Source: Desulfitibacter sp. BRH_c19
Lineage (GTDB): Bacteria > Bacillota > DSM-16504 > Desulfitibacterales > Desulfitibacteraceae
NCBI GenBank assembly: GCA_001515945.1
Contig: LOER01000022.1
Span: 26,047 to 90,046, forward strand
Length of the DNA: 64,000 nucleotides
Reading direction: 5' to 3'
Shown: piece by piece, positions 9,065 to 17,361 of the stretch
How the letters are laid out: the number at the start of each line of letters is the position of its first letter
How positions within the stretch are numbered: position 1 is the first letter of the stretch
Notes under the pieces: model-generated
The model's input: only the letters and a program-made list of their open reading frames with translations
Told to the model about the DNA's origin: nothing
Databases searched by the model: none
Program-made: the position numbers and the translations under genes

Positions 9065-9080
9065 CTGTGTATGATACAAA
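9065..9080. promoter_or_regulatory. 16-base element shared (inverted) with the 12.2 kb promoter
   Basis: CTGTGTATGATACAAA is the exact reverse complement of the 16 bases at 12218-12233. Both copies lie just downstream of sigma-54 promoters, in the expected 5' leader. Function is unknown. Confidence 0.4.
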
Positions 9081-9157
9081 AATTAGGAGGTGAGCCTACC
9101 AATAGGTATTTTAATTCAGATAAAGTAGATTACTAAAAAATTATGGAGGTGAGCATT

Positions 9158-10654
9158 TTGGTAAGAGGTTTAAATGCTGGTTCTTATAGACATAATGGGC
9201 TTGGATTAAACATGTTTTCCGAAGATGAATTGTATGACATTCACTTGGCTACATTAGATGTACTTTGGAATACTGGTGTTAGGGTAGATAGTGCAAAAGC
9301 AAGAGAAATTTTTCATAGTAGTGGATGTCAAGTGGATAAGGAAACTAACATTGTTAAGATTCCTGCCCACCTTGTAGAGGACGCTATTCATTCAATACCA
9401 AGTACATTTAGAGCTTGTGGTAGAAATCCAAAAAATGATTGGTATTGTGAGTCAAATAGAACAGGCTTTGTTAACTTTGGTGAAGCTGTAAAAATTATTG
9501 ATCCTTATACAAGAAAAATCAGAAAACCTAACAAGCAAGATGTTTGGGATTCGGCTAGGGTTTGTGAATCTTTAGATAATATTGTTGTTTTTGAGAGATG
9601 CTTGATGCCAGAGGAAGTAGATCCTGATGTAGGGCAAGTATATGTTGCTGAAGCATTTCTTAATAATTGTACGAAGCACGGTTATATAGGAATGAACAGA
9701 CCAGAAAATGTTCGTGCTGCTTTTAAAATGGGAGCTTTGGTAGCTGGTGGAGAAGATAAGTTTAGACAAAGACCTCTTTTCTCTACAAGTACTGATCCAA
9801 TCAGCCCGCTTTTACATTCAGAGCATGCAGTAGATTCTCTTCTACAGGCAATTGAATTAGGTCTTCCTGCAAAGATTAATGCTATGGGTCTTGCGGGAGG
9901 AACGGCATGTGTTAATTTGGGTAGCGTATTGGTAACTCATAATGCCGAGATTCTTAGTATGTTTGTTCTAGGACAACAAGTGAAGCGTGGTTTCCCCATG
10001 GTTTATGGGACATCTACCACTATGATTGACTTGAGAACTACCATTGCTGCAGTAGGAACACCGGAATTAGCACTATTTAGTTCAGCTGTGGCAAAACTTG
10101 CTCAATATTATAAAATTCCAAGCTGGGTAGCTGGTGGATAGTGTGATAGTAAATTACCTGATGCCCAAGCAGCTCACGAGTTTACTTTAACTGCGCTATT
10201 ACCAGCGTTGGCAGGTGCCAACATGATATATGGTTTAGGTATGCTTGAGGGTGGATTGACTTGGGACTATGCTCAGCTTTTAATGCAAAATGAAATGGCT
10301 GAGATGTTGCTTCACACAATAAAGGGAATACCCATAAGTGATGAAAAAATGGCTGTTGACCTAGTTTCAGAGGTAGGACCCGCTGGCGAATTCCTCAGTC
10401 ACCAACACACTTATGAAAACTTTAAAGAATTGTCAAGAACCAAATTGATTGATAGAAACCCTCGCGAAGTTTGGACAGAGAGAGGTTCTAAGGATATAGT
10501 TGAAAGATCTTATGAAGCTGCAATAGATATTCTTGAAAACTTTAAACCAGATCCACTACCAGAAAATATTCAAAAGGGATTAAAGGATATCTTAGCAGAA
10601 GCAGAAGCAGAAACAGCAGAACTCAAGGCGAAAGAAAGTGAAAAGAGAAGATAA
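9158..10654 (+). CDS. mttB: trimethylamine-type methyltransferase MttB with in-frame UAG (pyrrolysine)
   Basis: This COG5598/MttB-family enzyme transfers a methyl group from a tertiary amine to a cognate corrinoid protein. The frame is interrupted by TAG at 10139-10141, in the context IPSWVAGG-TAG-CDSKLPDAQAAHE. It continues in the same frame to TAA at 10654, with the C-terminal family motif SEVGPAGEFLSHQHTYENF. The TAG is codon 328 (333 if counted from ATG 9143), close to the known Pyl position in MttB. The TTG at 9158 is preferred because GGAGGTGA ends 6 bases before it. The pyrrolysine genes and tRNA-Pyl at 30-34.5 kb make read-through credible. Substrate is not provable here: trimethylamine is the family default, dimethylethanolamine is possible in this context. 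A sigma-54 promoter drives it. The corrinoid protein MttC is not in the window. Confidence 0.93.
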
Positions 10655-10657
10655 TAA

Positions 10658-10692
10658 ATTAAAGGGACTGGCTTTTCAGTCCCTTTAATAAT
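10658..10692 (+). terminator. terminator after mttB
   Basis: The inverted repeat AAAGGGACT/AGTCCCTTT has an 8-base loop and is followed by an AT-rich tail. Confidence 0.75.
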
Positions 10693-10772
10693 TCAATTAC
10701 TGTTTAAAAAAGGATTGTTTGAACAGTCCCTTCTTGCTGTACTATTAGCATAGTATCGTGGTAGATAGAATA

Positions 10773-11732
10773 CTACTCTTTAATTGCTGCTATATAATTA
10801 TCAAAGTTTTCATCGTTCATAAAACCAAGTGCTCTGTTAAATCTGTTTAAACCGTATGGCCAATACTCTTCGTGTGGCTTACCAGTAGCAATTTGTAGCA
10901 AGGCCCATACTGACCAAAGAGCATCACATAAGAATTTATTGATAACAACCTGACCATATTGTTTCATAGTCAATTCGCTACCGAAATATCCTTCCAAGAA
11001 TACCTTTTCCAATTCTGGTGTCAAATTGTTCTCAATAATTAAAGCTGCTAGATCAAAGGAAGGATCGCACATTCCGGAGTACTCCCAGTCTATTAAGTAC
11101 ATTTTGTCTCCATTTAGAATATAGTTCTCTGGTAAAGGATCATTGTGACAGGCTACTAGTTTTGGAGGGTTCTTTTCAAAAGCATTTTTGATCAGTTCAA
11201 ATTTTTCTTGAACCTTATCAAAGCCTTCAAAGAATTCCTTGAAATTCTTTTTTGCTAGTAGGGCATTGTATTCATCAGTAATCCTGATTGGATCAAAATG
11301 GTCCATGAATTCTTTGCCACAACTGTGATATTGCTGAAAAATTTTCGCAGCTTTTCTTAAAATTTCAGGCTCTTGGAAATCAGGTATATGAAGGGTTTTA
11401 CCTTCAATGAAATGGCAAATTTGATTTCCGGTAGTTTCATCGTAATAATAAATATCGGCGCTAATGCCCATCTCAGACATCAAGGAAGCATTATTCTTTT
11501 CAGCTGGACGATTTAGATATTCTGTAGTTCCATCACCTGCAACACGTATGGCGTAAGGTGTTCCATCAATATATACCTTGTAGTTGCTATTTGTTAAGCC
11601 ACCTGGTAAGAATTCCACTTGACTTACTCTTGCATCCTTGTCCGCAAAATAAGGGGTTTTACTCACCATATTTAGAATTCTAGCAATGTGGTCTAGCTTC
11701 ATGGATGAGTCTATGGTAATTTGTTCCCGCAT
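10773..11732 (-). CDS. LicA-like choline/ethanolamine kinase
   Basis: This is a 319-residue protein of the choline-kinase/APH fold. The N-lobe glycine loop appears as LPGGLTNSNYKV, the catalytic loop as CHNDPLPENYIL (Asp base and Asn), and the metal-binding segment as LIDWEYSGMCDPSFDLA. These are hallmarks of LicA-type choline kinases, which phosphorylate choline or ethanolamine with ATP in the cytoplasm. ATG at 11732 is preferred because GGAGG lies 8 bases upstream; the ATG at 11747 overlaps that SD. It is divergent from a second kinase gene and has its own sigma-54-like promoter. Substrate is inferred from family and neighbours. Confidence 0.8.
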   Translation of the reverse strand: MREQITIDSSMKLDHIARILNMVSKTPYFADKDARVSQVEFLPGGLTNSNYKVYIDGTPYAIRVAGDGTTEYLNRPAEKNNASLMSEMGISADIYYYDETTGNQICHFIEGKTLHIPDFQEPEILRKAAKIFQQYHSCGKEFMDHFDPIRITDEYNALLAKKNFKEFFEGFDKVQEKFELIKNAFEKNPPKLVACHNDPLPENYILNGDKMYLIDWEYSGMCDPSFDLAALIIENNLTPELEKVFLEGYFGSELTMKQYGQVVINKFLCDALWSVWALLQIATGKPHEEYWPYGLNRFNRALGFMNDENFDNYIAAIKE

Positions 11733-11897
11733 GTTGATATCCTCCATTCAAATAAATAAAGTTAGAATTACAAATGTAATGAAAGAAACACAAAAAAACT
11801 GTTATGATAAAGTTCCGAATAACGCACCTTTTAAAACTCAACTGCCCCCCTTTTTATATAATAAGTTAGGGAAATATGTTTCTTGTAAGATATTAAA

Positions 11898-11913
11898 AGC
11901 AAGTTTCATGCCG
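11898..11913 (-). promoter_or_regulatory. sigma-54-like promoter of the LicA-like kinase
   Basis: On the minus strand, CGGCATGAAACTTGCT has GG-N10-GC spacing and a near-consensus -24/-12. It lies about 165 bases upstream of the kinase start. It probably shares the dyad at 12069 with the divergent promoter. Confidence 0.6.
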
Positions 11914-12068
11914 AAATTAGAGTTTTTCTAAAAATAATGAAAAAAACATTGCTGTTATAGAGAGACCATACTCTAATTTGAAGTATATAAATAATTTTGC
12001 GAGAACAAAATTAATCAAATTAATTTTAAATTTCAATCTATTCTCACAAACATCGAGTCAATAGCAAC

Positions 12069-12096
12069 TTCAATAAGTCAGATAAGACTTATTGAA
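12069..12096. promoter_or_regulatory. perfect 11-base dyad between divergent sigma-54 promoters
   Basis: Arms TTCAATAAGTC and GACTTATTGAA flank a 6-base centre. The core matches the AGTCA-N4-TGACT sites at 8910, 14596 and 17344. It is 58 bases upstream of the plus-strand promoter and about 155 bases from the minus-strand one, as expected of an enhancer shared by both. Confidence 0.6.
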
Positions 12097-12153
12097 AGGT
12101 AATATCTAATTAATAATTGCATGATTATTAAGGTTTATGGTTTAAAAGACCAT

Positions 12154-12169
12154 TGGCACATTAATTGCA
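12154..12169 (+). promoter_or_regulatory. sigma-54 promoter of the kinase-licB operon
   Basis: TGGCACATTAATTGCA is a near-perfect -24/-12 element (GG at 12155, GC at 12167, 10 bases between). The first start codon is about 150 bases downstream. Confidence 0.87.
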
Positions 12170-12217
12170 ATACTGTATAATTGACGTACTTTTTTAAATA
12201 TTTTATAAACTGGTAAA

Positions 12218-12233
12218 TTTGTATCATACACAG
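12218..12233. promoter_or_regulatory. 16-base element shared (inverted) with the mttB leader
   Basis: TTTGTATCATACACAG is the exact reverse complement of 9065-9080 and lies in the predicted leader of the kinase-licB transcript. Confidence 0.4.
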
Positions 12234-12321
12234 GAACAATATACCAAACTAGGGGGTGAAAGAGGGCTTAAGTAGCAAGATTTGCAATACCATTAAATTC
12301 GACCTTGTAAGGAGGACTACT

Positions 12322-13539
12322 ATGGATACCAGCAGGATGTTACATTTGAAAGAAATTGGTACTAAGGAAGCAACTGCCTTGTTTGCACAGAGTGTACAGT
12401 TAAAGGAATTTGCACAAGGCCTATATGAAACAATGGAAATTACTCTAGTCAGAAACCAGATTCTTGATATTGTAAGAAACCAATATGATATCGGTAGTAT
12501 TGAGGACGCGTATGAGATTTTTGGAGGCTATGTTAATAAAAGCTTTGGTATTTATGTAGAAAAAAATGGAAAGAAACAAGAATATTTTATCAGAAAATAC
12601 AAAAAAGGTATTGCTGAAAATGAAATTAAATTTGAACATGCACTAATAAGCTGTGCTATTGAGAATGGATTGGACATAGCGGCTGGACTTATTCCTGCCA
12701 AGGATGGAAATACTTACGTAAAATTAATTGAGGAAAATGGTTCCAGCAAAACAGAAAGATTTTTTGCGATTTATGAATATCTTGACGGTGAAGACAAATA
12801 TACATGGGATAATCCAACCTTAAATGATGAAGAATACGCAAGTGCTGCTGAAGTATTAGCACTATTACATGATTCAACCAAAAACTTTGATCCAATGGGA
12901 CTTGAAAGAGTAGAGCCCAAAATAATGGAATTTATTCCTACACTCCCTGAAACTTATAAAGAATTTGCTCAAATGGGGATAGATAACAAATTCCATACTT
13001 ATTATAAGAAAAATTTAAATGAGATTTTAGAAGAAATTGATAGAGTAATGAAATTAATACCTGATGCTGTTTTAACAAAACTGCCAATGATACCTATACA
13101 TTGTGATATACATCCAGGCAATCTTAAGTACAAAGATAATAAGGCTGTTGGTATCTTTGATTTTGATTGGGCAAAAATTGACTTGAGATTATTTGATGTT
13201 TGTGAGGCATTAATCTATTTTTGCAGCTCATGGGATGAAGAAACTGACGGACGCCTATTGTTAAGTAAATGTGCTATCTTTTTAAAGTATTATCAGGATA
13301 AGCTTTCTGCAATTGATGGTTTGGAGCCGTTAAGTGAGGCTGAATTGCAGTATTTGCCTGACATGATGTCAATAGTGAATGTTTATTTGATTAACTGGGC
13401 TGTAAGTGCTTATTATGAAGACCCAGAAAACCTAAATGTTTTTGAATATAGGGTATATCTGAGTCATCATATCAAACTATTAAGATATATTAAACGCCAT
13501 AAACTTGATATTGCTGAAATGGTTAAGACTATTCAATAA
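12322..13539 (+). CDS. APH/choline-kinase-like phosphotransferase
   Basis: This 405-residue protein belongs to the aminoglycoside phosphotransferase/choline kinase superfamily. The catalytic loop is IHCDIHPGNLKY and the DFD-like metal segment is VGIFDFDWAKIDLRLFDV. It is diverged from the LicA-like kinase on the opposite strand. ATG at 12322 is chosen because AAGGAGG lies 8 bases upstream; an upstream GTG at 12256 has weaker support. It is the first gene of a sigma-54 transcript with the LicB-like permease, which suggests that it phosphorylates the imported alcohol or amine. Exact substrate unknown. Confidence 0.78.
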   Translation: MDTSRMLHLKEIGTKEATALFAQSVQLKEFAQGLYETMEITLVRNQILDIVRNQYDIGSIEDAYEIFGGYVNKSFGIYVEKNGKKQEYFIRKYKKGIAENEIKFEHALISCAIENGLDIAAGLIPAKDGNTYVKLIEENGSSKTERFFAIYEYLDGEDKYTWDNPTLNDEEYASAAEVLALLHDSTKNFDPMGLERVEPKIMEFIPTLPETYKEFAQMGIDNKFHTYYKKNLNEILEEIDRVMKLIPDAVLTKLPMIPIHCDIHPGNLKYKDNKAVGIFDFDWAKIDLRLFDVCEALIYFCSSWDEETDGRLLLSKCAIFLKYYQDKLSAIDGLEPLSEAELQYLPDMMSIVNVYLINWAVSAYYEDPENLNVFEYRVYLSHHIKLLRYIKRHKLDIAEMVKTIQ

Positions 13540-13566
13540 TTATTTTGAGAATAAGGGGGAAAAGCT

Positions 13567-14574
13567 TTGAGAACTCAAATTGATGCAAAGAAAATGCTTG
13601 AACAGCATGAACTTGGACACGCAAAAAAAGGACTTGTATGGGGTGTTATTTCCGGTGCTACATGGGGTCTAGATGGTGTAATCTGGGGAATGGCTTATAT
13701 GTTCTTGCCTTTTGCTATTGAATCAGATGTATTAAAGGTAATTATCGCTGTTTCAGTAGCCTCCGCTGCAATGCATGATGGTTTTTCTGGTTTCTGGTTG
13801 TTCTGGTACAACCTGTTTACGGGTAGATGGAAAGAGTATATCAGAACACTTCGTACGAAGCCTGGTATGATAGTATGTCTAGGTGCACTTTTTGGTGGTC
13901 CGATAGCCATGACAGGTTATTCGGCAGGGATTATGTTAGCGGGTGCATCGTATGCTCTTGCGGTAACCGCCATGTATCCTGCTGTAGGTGCAATTTTAGC
14001 CGTATTTATTTTAAAGGAAAAGATTGTGCCCCGTGTTTATATTGGAATTGCAATGTGTATACTTGGTGCAGTTGTTGTAAACTGGACTCCACCAGCAGGG
14101 GATGCATATCCCATGTTCTATCTTGGAATGGGTCTATCATTATTAGCTACTTTTGGATGGGGTGTTGAAGGTGTTTTAGCCGCCTACGGAATGGATATGG
14201 CTGACCCAGATGTAGCTATAGGTATTCGTCAAGCAACTTCCTTTGTAGTATATTTTGTTTTAATATTACCAGTATTTGCTGGAACAGCATTATTTTTTGA
14301 AGCATTTACTACTGGTGCCCTTGGCTATATGGCACTTGCAGGTCTCATGGGTGCAATTTCATATCTTGCCTGGTATAGAGCGATTAATATGACTGGTGTG
14401 GGACGTGCAATGGCATTTAATGTTACCTATGCATTATGGGCAATTGTATTTGGATACCTTTTAACTGACATTGAAATAACTACTAACTTGGTAGTTGGAG
14501 CTCTTATTATTACAGGTGGGACTATATTAGTCTTAGCTAATCCAAAAGAATTATTAAACTTAAGAAAAGTATAA
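13567..14574 (+). CDS. LicB-like EamA/DMT permease, probable choline importer
   Basis: This is a 335-residue integral membrane protein with about ten hydrophobic helices and the internal two-fold duplication of the EamA (DMT) family. Its opening after the soluble N terminus (GVISGATWGLDGVIWGMAYMFLPFA) and its close coupling to a choline-kinase-like gene match LicB, the choline permease of the lic loci. The TTG start follows AAGGGGGAAAAG, 27 bases after the kinase stop. In a catabolic context it would bring in choline or a methylated ethanolamine. LicB identity rests on pattern and context, not alignment. Confidence 0.75.
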   Translation: MRTQIDAKKMLEQHELGHAKKGLVWGVISGATWGLDGVIWGMAYMFLPFAIESDVLKVIIAVSVASAAMHDGFSGFWLFWYNLFTGRWKEYIRTLRTKPGMIVCLGALFGGPIAMTGYSAGIMLAGASYALAVTAMYPAVGAILAVFILKEKIVPRVYIGIAMCILGAVVVNWTPPAGDAYPMFYLGMGLSLLATFGWGVEGVLAAYGMDMADPDVAIGIRQATSFVVYFVLILPVFAGTALFFEAFTTGALGYMALAGLMGAISYLAWYRAINMTGVGRAMAFNVTYALWAIVFGYLLTDIEITTNLVVGALIITGGTILVLANPKELLNLRKV

Positions 14575-14595
14575 TTATAACTCTTAAACTTGAAA

Positions 14596-14613
14596 TAAGT
14601 CATAAATGACTTA
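14596..14613. promoter_or_regulatory. perfect TAAGTCA-N4-TGACTTA dyad
   Basis: The 7-base arms TAAGTCA and TGACTTA have a TAAA centre, in the gap after licB. No sigma-54 promoter directly follows; the nearest is 443 bases downstream at 15056, a distance an enhancer can span. It is the cleanest member of the motif set. Confidence 0.5.
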
Positions 14614-14658
14614 AGGAAAGAGGATTATTTTCAATTTAAACTTAAGGAGTGTGAGATA

Positions 14659-14967
14659 ATGGCTCAACAGGTACTTCCCTTGAGATTTAGGATATTACAT
14701 TTGTTGTCGGATAACGAAAGCTACTCAGTTGATGAGGTCATGGAAGCTCTGAAAACTGAGTATATGGGTGAAGGTCAGTTTACAAGACCGTTGATGGCTG
14801 TTCACCTTCAATCTCTAAAGGCAGTTGGAATTCTTGAACATTCAGAGGTATATTTTAATGAAAAAGACGAACTTATGACAAAGTTTAAGATTACAGAGTA
14901 TGGATTTAGTAGATTATCATACCTTCCTAAGGGCTGGAATCCTATAGCAAAGTCATTTGGAGCTTAA
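14659..14967 (+). CDS. small winged-helix-like protein of unknown function
   Basis: This is a 102-residue soluble protein whose first 75 residues look like a winged helix: FRILHLLSDNESYSVDEVMEAL, then SLKAVGILEHSEV and a beta-wing ending KFKITEYGFSRLSYL. It could be a DNA-binding regulator or a protein-interaction module. The SD sequence AAGGAGTG precedes the ATG. It sits between the permease and the second MttB gene and ends at a strong terminator, so it may be co-transcribed with the kinase-licB operon. I do not recognise the family. Confidence 0.7.
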   Translation: MAQQVLPLRFRILHLLSDNESYSVDEVMEALKTEYMGEGQFTRPLMAVHLQSLKAVGILEHSEVYFNEKDELMTKFKITEYGFSRLSYLPKGWNPIAKSFGA

Positions 14968-14991
14968 TAAAGCTAGAATACAGTAGAAAGT

Positions 14992-15023
14992 GAAAAAGAT
15001 CAGAATTATTTCTGGTCTTTTTC
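14992..15023 (+). terminator. terminator between winged-helix gene and second mttB
   Basis: A long hairpin, GAAAAAGATCAGAA paired with TTCTGGTCTTTTTC with one G-T type mismatch, ends in a T run. Confidence 0.75.
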
Positions 15024-15055
15024 CAAGCTATCAAATATTTATGGAGTCTAGAATT

Positions 15056-15071
15056 TGGCATAAAACTTGCT
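15056..15071 (+). promoter_or_regulatory. sigma-54 promoter of the second MttB-family gene
   Basis: TGGCATAAAACTTGCT has GG at 15057-15058 and GC at 15069-15070 with exactly 10 bases between. The expected transcript start (about 15082) lies downstream of the longest open frame's first codon, so it fixes the true start at 15117. Confidence 0.8.
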
Positions 15072-15116
15072 AAAATGAGAGTTATGTCGAAAAAGTTACG
15101 AAAGGGAGACTATACT

Positions 15117-16559
15117 ATGCAATTTACAAAACTATTAACTCAGGAAGAAGTCCAAAAGGTTCATGATGCCTCACTTATAATACTAGAGGAAGTTGGACTT
15201 TTAGTTCACAATGAAAAAGCTCGGGATATATATGAAAAACATGGTTGTGATGTGAATAAAGAAACTGGACTTGTAAAAATTCCAGGTAAAGTGGTAGAGG
15301 AGTATAGAAAGGGGTTTGGACCTAAGTATACATTTACAGCTCGTGTGCCGGAATTTGATAAAACAATTCCAGATGACAGGCCACTAGTAGTTACTGGAAG
15401 TTCGGCACCTAATGTAATTGACCCTCATACCGGAGAAGAAAGACGTGCAACTTCAACTGATATTGCCAATATTGCTCACCTTATTAATGAATTGCCTGGA
15501 TTTGATGTATTCTCGATTTCCACTTTGGCAGCAGATGCTCCTAAGGGGCAGTTTAGCTTATCTCGTTTTTATCCAGCGTTAAAGAACTGCAAAAAACCAG
15601 TTAGAAGTAACACTCCCGATATGAAAGATCTTTACCAGGTGCTTGAGTTAGGTTACCTAATAGCTGGTAGTAAGGAAGCTTATTTCGAACGTCCATTTAT
15701 TAACCACCACTACTGTCCGGTTGTTTCTCCACTTACTATGGATGTAGAGTCGACCGAAGCAGTAATTTATTTAGCAGAGCTAGGTTTGCCGATTTATGGC
15801 ACTATAGTACCAAATGCAGGAATGACCTCGCCAATGACAATGATCGGTACACTTGCACTAGGAAATGCTGAATTCCTTGCCCTAAGTGTATTGCTACAAA
15901 TGGTTCGACCAGGCAACCCAGTTATCTATGCAACACTTCCTACTGTTGCTGATATGCGCACAGGAAATTATACACCAGGAGCTATTGAAACAGGAATGCT
16001 GCATATGGCACATAGCCAAATGGCTCAATTCTATGGAGTACCATCTGGTGGTTATATAGGTTTGACTAATGCACATTCTAATGATGCCCAGTCAGGTTAT
16101 GAAACAGGGATGAATACTACTGCTGGTTTACTAGCGGGTGTTGATCTATTCAACATGGGTGGACTATTAGATAGCCTTACAGCTTTTGATTTTGCTAAAG
16201 CAGTAATTGACAATGAAATAGCCATGATGCTTAAACGTGTTAAACGTGGAATGGAGTTTAGTGAGGAAAATTTATGCCTAGATCTTATAAAAGAAGTTGG
16301 GCCAGCTGGCATGTATATGGATAAAGAACATACTGTGAAGAATATGCGTGACATAGCCTTTTTGACAAAAGTTACGTCTCGAGAGATGAGAAGCCAGTGG
16401 CAGGTAGAAGGCAAACCTGACACCCATGTACGTGCAATGAAGCAAGTTGACCAGATCTTTAGCGGAGATACCTCTCCAAAGTTTTCTGCAGAAGTTGATG
16501 AAAAAATTCGTGCCCATTTTCCAGAAATAGTAGAAGGAAACGTCAGTTGGAAAAAGTAG
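15117..16559 (+). CDS. non-pyrrolysine MttB-family methyltransferase (quaternary amine type)
   Basis: This 480-residue COG5598 protein is a paralogue of MttB. The region around the pyrrolysine site aligns without gaps: IPSWVAGG-Pyl-CDSKLPDAQAAHE against VPSGGYIG-Leu-TNAHSNDAQSGYE, so leucine (residue 316) replaces Pyl. Such homologues include the glycine betaine (MtgB), proline betaine, carnitine and gamma-butyrobetaine:corrinoid methyltransferases, which act on quaternary amines. Next to choline-type genes, choline or phosphocholine is a plausible substrate, but this is inference. ATG 15117 follows AAAGGGAG and lies downstream of the sigma-54 promoter. Confidence 0.88.
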   Translation: MQFTKLLTQEEVQKVHDASLIILEEVGLLVHNEKARDIYEKHGCDVNKETGLVKIPGKVVEEYRKGFGPKYTFTARVPEFDKTIPDDRPLVVTGSSAPNVIDPHTGEERRATSTDIANIAHLINELPGFDVFSISTLAADAPKGQFSLSRFYPALKNCKKPVRSNTPDMKDLYQVLELGYLIAGSKEAYFERPFINHHYCPVVSPLTMDVESTEAVIYLAELGLPIYGTIVPNAGMTSPMTMIGTLALGNAEFLALSVLLQMVRPGNPVIYATLPTVADMRTGNYTPGAIETGMLHMAHSQMAQFYGVPSGGYIGLTNAHSNDAQSGYETGMNTTAGLLAGVDLFNMGGLLDSLTAFDFAKAVIDNEIAMMLKRVKRGMEFSEENLCLDLIKEVGPAGMYMDKEHTVKNMRDIAFLTKVTSREMRSQWQVEGKPDTHVRAMKQVDQIFSGDTSPKFSAEVDEKIRAHFPEIVEGNVSWKK

Positions 16560-16586
16560 ATTAATCTAAGTGGCAGACTACTCTTG

Positions 16587-16618
16587 ATCCCCTGCTCACA
16601 AGAGTAAGGGGATTTTTT
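16587..16618 (+). terminator. terminator after the second MttB-family gene
   Basis: The inverted repeat ATCCCCT/AGGGGAT is followed by TTTTTT. Confidence 0.8.
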
Positions 16619-16676
16619 AGGTAATCTAGCTTAGCAATGTGGCATACGTTACCAGTACTGATAGAAGGTGATTTTA

Positions 16677-17303
16677 ATGGTAAAAAGTGGCTTAATTATG
16701 TTTGACTATGATGGCGTAATCGTGGATTCCTTTGAAGTGCATGCTAGGAACTTTATCGTCGCATGCCAGGAAAATGAATTTAATGAAGTGAACAATTATA
16801 AGGATCTCTTGGATTTATATGAAGGGAATATCTATAGCGGCTTGTCTGCTAAAGGATTGACAAAAAGCACTATAGATCAGATATTAAAGGACTATGCTAT
16901 TAAGCAAAAAACCAGCTTGCAAGGGGTTAGATTATTCCAAGGAATGAAAGAGTGCATCGAAATTCTTGCAAAATCCAATGAGATTTATATTATTACATCC
17001 AATGTATCCGATGCAGTAGTAGATGTTTTAGAGAGACTTAAGGTTAGGGGGTTCCAGGATGTAATAGGTGCTGAGAAAGAAAAGAGCAAGGTCAAGAAGA
17101 TAAAGACTTTGAAGTCTAAATATTCAAATCTAGCTTCATTTTATGTAGGTGACACAAAGGGAGATATTTTTGAAGGTAAGGAAGCAGGCGTAAAAACTAT
17201 TGGTGTATCCTGGGGGTGGCACGGGAAAGCAAGGCTTATGGAAGCTGTTCCCGATTATATCGTGGAGTACCCTGAGGAGCTAGTAAACTTACTTTCAAAT
17301 TAA
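16677..17303 (+). CDS. HAD-superfamily hydrolase (phosphatase-like)
   Basis: This 208-residue protein has all four HAD motifs: I FDYDGVIVDS (Asp nucleophile), II IITSN, III lysine in the AEKEKSKVKK region, and IV YVGDTKGDIFEGKEAG. Subclass I cap spacing resembles phosphoglycolate phosphatase or beta-phosphoglucomutase-like enzymes. ATG 16677 follows GAAGGTG. No promoter was recognised. Between the second MttB gene and the eut operon it could remove phosphate from a phosphorylated choline or ethanolamine, or act in house-cleaning; the substrate is not determined. Confidence 0.8.
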   Translation: MVKSGLIMFDYDGVIVDSFEVHARNFIVACQENEFNEVNNYKDLLDLYEGNIYSGLSAKGLTKSTIDQILKDYAIKQKTSLQGVRLFQGMKECIEILAKSNEIYIITSNVSDAVVDVLERLKVRGFQDVIGAEKEKSKVKKIKTLKSKYSNLASFYVGDTKGDIFEGKEAGVKTIGVSWGWHGKARLMEAVPDYIVEYPEELVNLLSN

Positions 17304-17311
17304 AATATGAG

Positions 17312-17329
17312 TCATTTATACTTAAATGA
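17312..17329. repeat. inverted repeat TCATTTA/TAAATGA upstream of eutB
   Basis: Two perfect 7-base arms flank a 4-base centre right after the HAD gene. It overlaps an AGTCA half site, so it could be an additional regulatory site or a weak hairpin. Confidence 0.35.
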
Positions 17330-17341
17330 AGTCAAAAAGCA

Positions 17342-17361
17342 TCAAGTCATTTTTGACTCGA
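17342..17361. promoter_or_regulatory. candidate activator dyad upstream of eutB
   Basis: AAGTCA-TTTT-TGACT lies about 95 bases upstream of the eutB -24/-12 promoter. A further half site TTGACT occurs at about 17372. It shares its core with the dyads at 8910, 12069 and 14596. Confidence 0.5.

Noticed and set aside
10139..10654. Reading the mttB TAG as a true stop, with a separate downstream gene or a pseudogene.
   Set aside because: The downstream part is in the same frame, has no SD of its own at the first ATG, carries conserved MttB sequence, and the genome has tRNA-Pyl and all pyl genes.
11686..11931. An 81-codon plus-strand frame across the kinase start and the intergenic region.
   Set aside because: No SD, low-complexity translation, and it overlaps the antisense kinase gene and a sigma-54 promoter.
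13827..14168. A 113-codon frame inside licB.
   Set aside because: It is out of frame with a clear membrane protein and has a Cys/Trp-rich, unnatural composition.
16557..16618. Possible UAG read-through of the second MttB gene, which also ends in TAG.
   Set aside because: The extension is only about 18 codons, is not MttB-like and runs into a terminator hairpin.
16638..16656. TGGCATACGTTACCA upstream of the HAD gene as a sigma-54 promoter.
   Set aside because: No TTGC at the -12 position; only the -24 half resembles the consensus.
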